DNA of 10,027 nucleotides from Alphaproteobacteria bacterium (lineage in GTDB: Bacteria > Pseudomonadota > Alphaproteobacteria > SHVP01): contig SHVP01000085.1 in the NCBI GenBank assembly GCA_009694165.1, positions 1 to 10,027 on the forward strand. The letters are read 5' to 3'. The translations under genes were made by a program, and so were the position numbers. The notes under the pieces are model-generated. The model was not told the DNA's origin and made no database searches. It saw only the letters and a list, made by a program, of their open reading frames with translations. Of the stretch, positions 5,296-10,027 are shown piece by piece; the stretch's first letter is position 1, and every line of letters starts with the position of its first letter.

Positions 5296-7073
5296 TCGGC
5301 GTTGGCGGTCGCTTTCTTCTTTACGTAGCTGCCCGGTGCTTCTTCGATACCCTTCTTTGGGGCGCGCGCGGCGACCTTGTCGCCCGACTGGCGGGCGAGC
5401 CAGGCCACCCAGTCCGGCCACCACGACCCCGCCTTGGCGGTCGCCGTCGCCAGCCATTGGTCGGGCGCTGCCGGCAACGCGTCGTTGGTCCAGTGGCCGT
5501 ACTTGCCGGCGTCGGGCGGGTTGACGACCCCCGCCACGTGCCCCGATTGCGCCAGCACGAAGCGCCGCGGGCCGCTGAAGGTCTGCGTGGCGACGTAGCA
5601 GGACTTCCACGGCGCGATATGGTCTTCCTTGGTGGCCAGAACATAGCTCGGCAGCGCGATGCGCCGCAGGTCGATCGGCGTCTCGAGCAAAGTGAGGCCG
5701 CCCGGCACGATCAACTGGTTTTCGTGGTACATGCGCCGCAGGTAGTAACTGTGCATCGCCGCTGGCAAGTTGGCCGAGTCGGCGTTCCACGACAGCAGAT
5801 CGAACGGCAGCGGTTCCTTGCCGAGCAGATAATTCTGCACCACGAACGACCAGATCAGATCGTTGGCGCGCAGCATGTTGAAGGCCTGCGCCATATGACG
5901 CCCCTCGAAGACGCCCTTCTTCTGCATGTGCTCGTCGATGGCGCGAAGCTGCTCGTCGTCGATGAACACGGTGATGTCGCCAGCCTCGCGAAAGTCGATC
6001 AACGCCGTCATAAACGTGGCGGCGGCGACCCGGTCGTCGTTCTTGGCCGCGAGATGGGCAAGCGCCGCCGCGGTTAAGGTTCCGCCGGCGCAATAGCCGA
6101 CCAGGTTCATTTGCGCTTCGCCGGTGATCCGGCGCACGGCGTCGGTCGCGGCGAGAAAACCCTCGCGCAGGTAGTCTTCGAACGTGGCCGTGCCGAAATC
6201 GGGGTCGGGATTGACCCACGACACCATGAACACCGTGAAGCCCTGGTCGACCAGCCAGCGGACGAACGAGTTTTTCGGCCGCAGATCGAGGACGTAGCAC
6301 TTGTTGATCCACGGAGGGATGATCAGCAGCGGCAGGCGGTGGACTTGTTTGGTGGTCGGGCTGTACTGCAGCAGCTGAATGATCCGGTTCTGGTAGACGA
6401 CCTTGCCCGGCGTCACGGCGACGTTTTCGCCGACGATGAAGGCGTTGGGGTCGCTCATGGTGATGCCGCCGCGCTCCAGATCGGCCAGCAGGTTGTCCAG
6501 TCCCTTGACCAGGTTGTCGCCGCCCGACTCGTAGGTGGCCCGCAACACCTCGGGATTGGCGCCGACGAAGTTGGAAGGCGACATCGCGTCGACCAATTGT
6601 CGCGTGTAGAAATCGATCTTGTGCCGGGTCTTGTCGTCGAGGCCCTCGGTGTTGGCGACGCGGCGCTGCAGCCAGCGCGAGGTCAGCAGATAGGACTGCT
6701 TCAAAAAGTCGAAGAGCTGGTTGTCCTGCCAGGCCGCGTCCTTGAACCGGCGATCGCCCTTGTCGGCCTCGACATAGGGCTTGGTGTCGCTCTTGCCACC
6801 CGCCCGCTCGACCACGTTCTGCCAGACCTTCAGATACTCGGCCCAGATCTCGCGCTGGGCCTCCAAGGCCTTGGCCGGGTCGGCCATCATCCTTTGGGTC
6901 AGCTCGACGAAGGCTTGGGTGATGGCGAGTGGGTTGAGCGGCGACTGGGCCTGCTGCTGGCGCTTGAGGAATTCGCCGATCAGTGCCTGGCTGCGTTCGG
7001 AGACTATGCGCCATTGGGCGAGGAAGGCCTCGCCGGCAGCCGCGGCCTGGTCAGACGCTGGTTGATCGGCCAT
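5292..7073 (-). CDS. phaC: Class I poly(3-hydroxyalkanoate) synthase
   Basis: PHA synthase, which polymerises (R)-3-hydroxyacyl-CoA, chiefly 3-hydroxybutyryl-CoA in class I enzymes, into storage polyester at the granule surface. The 593-residue length matches class I (589 in Cupriavidus necator). The ATG at 7071-7073 is preceded by AAAGGA with a 7-nt spacer; an in-frame ATG nine codons earlier would bury that site. The N-terminal PhaC domain includes 'SPLNPLAITQAF' (44-55). The alpha/beta-hydrolase core has the lipase-like box 'GYCAGG' with nucleophile Cys328, followed by Asp484 ('KEDHIAPW') and His512 ('SGHVAGVVNPP'). The 28-residue Asp-His spacing equals that of C. necator (480 and 508). 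The C-terminal 'WWPDWVAWL' is also typical. No phaA, phaB, phasin or phaR is in the window. The gene is convergent with the lipoprotein gene, sharing its last 4 nt, and divergent from the OmpA-like gene. Confidence 0.98.
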   Translation of the reverse strand: MADQPASDQAAAAGEAFLAQWRIVSERSQALIGEFLKRQQQAQSPLNPLAITQAFVELTQRMMADPAKALEAQREIWAEYLKVWQNVVERAGGKSDTKPYVEADKGDRRFKDAAWQDNQLFDFLKQSYLLTSRWLQRRVANTEGLDDKTRHKIDFYTRQLVDAMSPSNFVGANPEVLRATYESGGDNLVKGLDNLLADLERGGITMSDPNAFIVGENVAVTPGKVVYQNRIIQLLQYSPTTKQVHRLPLLIIPPWINKCYVLDLRPKNSFVRWLVDQGFTVFMVSWVNPDPDFGTATFEDYLREGFLAATDAVRRITGEAQMNLVGYCAGGTLTAAALAHLAAKNDDRVAAATFMTALIDFREAGDITVFIDDEQLRAIDEHMQKKGVFEGRHMAQAFNMLRANDLIWSFVVQNYLLGKEPLPFDLLSWNADSANLPAAMHSYYLRRMYHENQLIVPGGLTLLETPIDLRRIALPSYVLATKEDHIAPWKSCYVATQTFSGPRRFVLAQSGHVAGVVNPPDAGKYGHWTNDALPAAPDQWLATATAKAGSWWPDWVAWLARQSGDKVAARAPKKGIEEAPGSYVKKKATANAD

Positions 7074-7128
7074 GAAGCAATCCTTTATGGTAGGTCTCAA
7101 ACTCGCTGATATTCCGGCGAATTACGGC

Positions 7129-7134
7129 ATTATA
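7129..7134 (-). promoter_or_regulatory. Possible -10 box for phaC
   Basis: The minus strand carries a perfect TATAAT here, giving a predicted start near 7122 and a leader of about 49 nt before the phaC ATG. No convincing -35 hexamer is found 16-18 bp upstream, so the promoter is tentative or needs an activator. I could not find a clear promoter on the plus strand for the divergent gene starting at 7267; the rest of this 193-bp gap shows nothing further I can support. Confidence 0.35.
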
Positions 7135-7266
7135 TGGGGCGCAGGCGCGGGCTATTTTAGACTGAAGCGCCGCATGGTTCTTCGTCTTAGAGGGCTGGAC
7201 AACGGTCGTTCCCGGCGAGACAAAGGGCTTCGCGCGACGGTAGCGGGGCGAGGGGTAAGGTGGCGA

Positions 7267-8832
7267 ATGAGGAATGCTAAAGCGTTCGAGCGTATGCGGT
7301 CCGTCACCTTCGCCGCGGGCGCGGTTGCCTTGTTGCTGGCCGGCTGTTCGGTGCCGAACTGGGTCAACCCGGTTCGCTGGTACGACTTGGTCACCGACCA
7401 GTTCAGCAGCGACCCGGCGCCGCATGCCCAGCAGAGCGCGCCGCCGCTCTCCAGCGTGCCCGAGCGGCCGCGTGCCACTCCCCTCGAGGACCGTCGACAG
7501 GTGACCCAGGGGCTCGTCGCCGACCGTGAGGGCGCCCGCTACACCGACGACATCGTTCGCCGTGCCGAAACCGATTCGCCGACGCCGCCCTCGGTTCGCA
7601 CCGCGCCAGCGCCCACCCAGGTCGCCCGGGCCGAGCCGCCGCCTCGCGCGCTGCCGCCGCCCGTTGCCGTTGCCGCCCCGGCGCCGGTCCCGCCGGCGAG
7701 TTCCGCGTCCCCCGCGTCGAACGCCGCGCCGCCGCGTGCTGCCGAATCCTCCTCCACCGGGCCGACGCTGGCCGAACGCCGCACCCAGCCCGACACCCGG
7801 TTGGCACAGGCGGCCGATCCGTTGGCCGAGCGCCGCATCACCCCCGGCCCGGCGCCGACGCCGGCGGCTCCGCCGCGCGCCGATTCGCTTGACGACCGCC
7901 GCGCCACCCCGATTGCCCCTCCGGCCTCGCCGGCGGCCGACGACGACACCCTTGATTCGCGCCGCACCATCACCTCTGGCCGCGTTGGGCGAACGACACC
8001 GCCGCCGGTGGCTCCTCCCGCCAACGTGGTGGTGAAGCCAATGGCGCCGCCGGCACGGCCGCCGACCGTGGCGGCCGCGCCTCCGCCGCCTGCGGCTTTC
8101 CCACCGGCGGCCGCGGCGCCGGCCCCCTCGGTCCCCCGAGCGGCCGCGGCGCCGCTGCCGGCTCCAGCGCCGGCCCCCGCGTCGGTGGTCGGCACTGCCC
8201 CCGCCTTCGTGCCGCCGCGGCCGACCGTGGCGGTCGCGCCCGGCGATACGGTGCTGAGCCAGACCTTCGCCAAGATGCTGTCCGAATCGGCCTCGACCGT
8301 GACCACGGCGCCAGCCCACATTAGCTTTGCCGGGCCGACCGCGGCGCGCCTAGGACCGGCCGACACGACAGCGCCGGCGATCGTGCGCGATACGTTCAAT
8401 GCCTCGCTGCGCGGCGGCGAAGAGGTCGCCCGCCGCGGCGTCCAGCCGGCGCAGACGGGGCCGTCAGCAGGCGGTATGTCGCCCAACGCCGCGGTCATCC
8501 GTTTTGCCAATGGCGCGAGCAAGGTCGAGGCCAATTACGCGCCAGCCCTGCGCGATATCGCCGATACGTTCAAACAGCGCGGCGGCCGCCTCCGGGTCAT
8601 CGGTTATGCTTCGTCGCGCGCCAAAGGCAGCGAGGTTGACCAGCGTCTGATCAACTTCCGGCTGGCGCATGACCGCGCCCAGGCCGTGGCCAGCGAACTG
8701 ATCGGCCAGGGCGTCCCCGTCCAGGCGATCTTCATCGAATCTCGGGGCGAAGACCCCCGCTTCCGTGCTGGGACGCCGGAAGCCGAAGCGGAAAGCCGGC
8801 GCGCCGAAGTCTTCCTCGACATCGGCGCGTAG
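7267..8832 (+). CDS. OmpA-family lipoprotein with Pro/Ala-rich linker
   Basis: A 521-residue predicted outer-membrane lipoprotein. The ATG at 7267 follows AAGG (7257-7260) by 6 nt; a second ATG (7294) lacks such a site. The signal peptide ends in 'LLAGC' with lipidation at Cys27, followed by 'SVPNWVNPVRWYD'. A very long Pro/Ala-rich, probably disordered linker spans about 50-325 and holds five copies of L-x-[DES]-R-R (at 73, 168, 186, 208 and 229). The C-terminal part (about 405-520) is an OmpA-like peptidoglycan-binding domain: 'AVIRFANGASKV', 'LRVIGYASS', 'NFRLAHDRAQAVASEL', 'RRAEVFLDI'. The usual Asp of 'GHTD', which contacts diaminopimelate, is Ser449, while the partner Arg470 is kept; related alphaproteobacterial proteins seem to share this change. 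The role is probably to tether outer membrane and cell wall, or act as a scaffold. It stands alone, divergent from phaC. Confidence 0.9.
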   Translation: MRNAKAFERMRSVTFAAGAVALLLAGCSVPNWVNPVRWYDLVTDQFSSDPAPHAQQSAPPLSSVPERPRATPLEDRRQVTQGLVADREGARYTDDIVRRAETDSPTPPSVRTAPAPTQVARAEPPPRALPPPVAVAAPAPVPPASSASPASNAAPPRAAESSSTGPTLAERRTQPDTRLAQAADPLAERRITPGPAPTPAAPPRADSLDDRRATPIAPPASPAADDDTLDSRRTITSGRVGRTTPPPVAPPANVVVKPMAPPARPPTVAAAPPPPAAFPPAAAAPAPSVPRAAAAPLPAPAPAPASVVGTAPAFVPPRPTVAVAPGDTVLSQTFAKMLSESASTVTTAPAHISFAGPTAARLGPADTTAPAIVRDTFNASLRGGEEVARRGVQPAQTGPSAGGMSPNAAVIRFANGASKVEANYAPALRDIADTFKQRGGRLRVIGYASSRAKGSEVDQRLINFRLAHDRAQAVASELIGQGVPVQAIFIESRGEDPRFRAGTPEAEAESRRAEVFLDIGA

Positions 8833-8923
8833 AGGCGGTAGGGAGGCGCCCGCCAGGCCCGGGTCGGATCACTGGGCCCCGGCGGCCGCATGATTGGTCT
8901 CCAGCGATCCGTCGGTACTCCTG

Positions 8924-10027
8924 ATGGACGGTCAATTTCACCGCATCAAACGTCTGCCGCCTTACATCCTGGCGGAAGTGAACGCCATGAAGGCGCGTGC
9001 ACGCGCCCAAGGCGACGACATCATCGATTTCGGCATGGGCAATCCCGACATGCCGACGCCGCCCCATATCGTCGAGAAGATGGTCGAGGCGGCGCGCAAT
9101 CCGCGGGCGCATCGCTATTCGAGTTCGCGCGGCATACCCGGGTTGCGCCGTGCCCTCGCCGGCTACTACGCGCGCCGCTTCAATGTCGACGTCGACCCAG
9201 AACGCGAGGTCATCGTCACCTTGGGTTCGAAGGAGGGGTTGGCCAATCTCGCGCAGGCGATCAGCGCTCCGGGCGACGTCGTGCTGGTGCCCAACCCGAG
9301 CTACCCGATCCATACCTTCGGCTTCATCATCGCCGGCGCCAGCATTCGTCACCTTCCGGTCGGTGAGGCGCGGCAGCAGAGCTTCATGCATTACCTCGAG
9401 CGGGCGGTGAAGCACTCGATTCCCAAGCCGCTGGCGCTCGTCCTGAACTACCCGGCCAATCCGACAGCCGAGGTTGTCGACCTCGATTTCTACGGCGAGA
9501 TCGTCGAGTTCTGCCGCAGCCGCGAGATCTACATCGTCTCGGATCTCGCCTATGCCGAACTCTATTTCGATATCCCGCCGCCGCCCTCGATCCTGCAGAT
9601 TCCCGGCGCCAAGGACATCGCTGTCGAGTTCACGTCGATGTCCAAGACCTACGCGATGCCCGGTTGGCGCATCGGTTTCGCCTGCGGCAACCGCCAGCTG
9701 ATCGAGGCGCTGGCGCGGGTCAAGAGCTACCTCGACTACGGCGCCTTTACGCCAATCCAGGTCGCCGCCGCCACCGCGCTCAACGGACCGCAAGATTGCG
9801 TCGACGAGATCCGCAACATCTATCGTTCGCGTCGTGACGTACTCGTGGCGGCGATGGCGGCGGCCGGTTGGGACATCCCGCCGCCCAAGGCGACGATGTT
9901 TGCCTGGGCGCCGCTGCCGCCCGCCTTCATGGACGTGGGCTCGCTCGAATTCTCCAAGCTGCTGCTAAGCGAGGCCAAGGTCGCGGTCTCGGCCGGCGTC
10001 GGCTTCGGCGAGTACGGCGAGGGGTTC
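8924..10027 (+). CDS. Class I/II aminotransferase, AlaC/LL-DAP aminotransferase-like (3' end missing)
   Basis: A fold-type I PLP enzyme that transfers amino groups, probably making alanine or a related amino acid from pyruvate and glutamate; databases often name this group LL-diaminopimelate aminotransferase. 368 residues are visible with no stop before the window end, and homologues have about 390-410, so only the tail is missing. The N-terminus 'FHRIKRLPPYILAEVN' (5-20) and 'IIDFGMGNPDMPTPPHIV' (33-50) match AlaC-type proteins. Cofactor residues are Asn179 ('NYPANPT'), Asp207 and Tyr210 ('SDLAY'), Lys241 as Schiff-base lysine ('SMSKTYAMPGWRIGF') and Arg249. The ATG at 8924 suits the family but has no visible Shine-Dalgarno; an in-frame TTG at 8894 is an alternative. 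From memory, homoserine dehydrogenase and glpX often follow this gene in alphaproteobacteria. Confidence 0.93.
   Translation, partial: MDGQFHRIKRLPPYILAEVNAMKARARAQGDDIIDFGMGNPDMPTPPHIVEKMVEAARNPRAHRYSSSRGIPGLRRALAGYYARRFNVDVDPEREVIVTLGSKEGLANLAQAISAPGDVVLVPNPSYPIHTFGFIIAGASIRHLPVGEARQQSFMHYLERAVKHSIPKPLALVLNYPANPTAEVVDLDFYGEIVEFCRSREIYIVSDLAYAELYFDIPPPPSILQIPGAKDIAVEFTSMSKTYAMPGWRIGFACGNRQLIEALARVKSYLDYGAFTPIQVAAATALNGPQDCVDEIRNIYRSRRDVLVAAMAAAGWDIPPPKATMFAWAPLPPAFMDVGSLEFSKLLLSEAKVAVSAGVGFGEYGEGF

Noticed and set aside
4996..7014. 672-residue open frame on the minus strand
   Set aside because: It overlaps phaC in another frame of the same strand, is Arg/Gly/Pro-rich and lacks recognisable motifs; phaC has a full catalytic triad and class I length.
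6111..7109. 332-residue open frame on the plus strand opposite phaC
   Set aside because: A mirror frame produced by GC-rich codon bias; no ribosome binding site, signal or domain.
7072..7266. Upstream start for the OmpA-like lipoprotein
   Set aside because: It would overlap the phaC start and put 65 non-signal residues before the lipoprotein signal peptide.
7051..8319. 422-residue Arg/Gly-rich frame on the minus strand
   Set aside because: Antisense to the Pro/Ala linker of the OmpA-like lipoprotein; its low-complexity sequence simply mirrors that linker, and it runs into the phaC start.
7539..8534. 331-residue Ala/Gly-rich frame on the minus strand
   Set aside because: Also a shadow of the lipoprotein linker; the plus strand has a lipobox and an OmpA-like domain.
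8856..8878. GGCCC/GGGCC hairpin after the OmpA-like gene as a terminator
   Set aside because: Only 5 bp with a long loop and no T-tract; not enough for an intrinsic terminator.
8890..9366. 158-residue plus-strand frame beginning at an ATG at 8890
   Set aside because: Out of frame with the aminotransferase and without any family motif; the ATG is chance.
8732..9793. 353-residue frame on the minus strand opposite the aminotransferase
   Set aside because: The plus strand encodes all aminotransferase cofactor motifs; the antisense frame has none of its own.

Overview
The window looks like chromosomal DNA from a GC-rich alphaproteobacterium, most likely of the Rhodospirillales type. Reasons: L13 and S9 carry the N- and C-terminal extensions usual in that class; rplM-rpsI lies close to argC, an alphaproteobacterial arrangement (recalled, not searched); there is a class I PHA synthase; and an OmpA-like lipoprotein carries a 'GYASS'-type C-terminal domain. 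No tRNA, rRNA, CRISPR, insertion sequence or phage gene is visible, and no gene-free stretch exceeds about 200 bases.

Layout. (1) Bases 1-796, minus strand: a crotonase-fold protein resembling human ECHDC3, followed 2 nt later by what may be the first codons of another gene leaving the window. (2) Bases 797-2006: a regulatory region with a near-perfect 20-bp palindrome and a strong sigma70-type promoter, then rplM-rpsI and a textbook intrinsic terminator. (3) Bases 2005-2925: a single gene for an unrecognised exported protein, with its own likely promoter and terminator, placed between rpsI and argC. (4) Bases 2937-5295: a tight set argC - gamma-class carbonic anhydrase - small lipoprotein (7-nt gap, then an 11-nt overlap). 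(5) Bases 5292-7073, minus strand: phaC, whose stop codon overlaps the stop of the lipoprotein gene. (6) Bases 7074-8832: divergent regulatory region and a 521-residue lipoprotein with a long Pro/Ala linker and an OmpA-like C-terminal domain. (7) Bases 8924-10027: an AlaC/DapL-like aminotransferase, cut by the window end.

Most genes are housekeeping: translation (L13, S9), arginine synthesis (ArgC), amino-acid transamination and carbon storage (PhaC). The less ordinary parts are the isolated exported-protein gene, the two lipoproteins, the crotonase homologue lacking both catalytic glutamates, and a recurring L-x-[DES]-R-R motif in the OmpA-like lipoprotein. I saw no convincing new multi-gene system. 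The best candidates for undescribed biology are the exported protein at 2085-2855 and the L-x-[DES]-R-R repeats.
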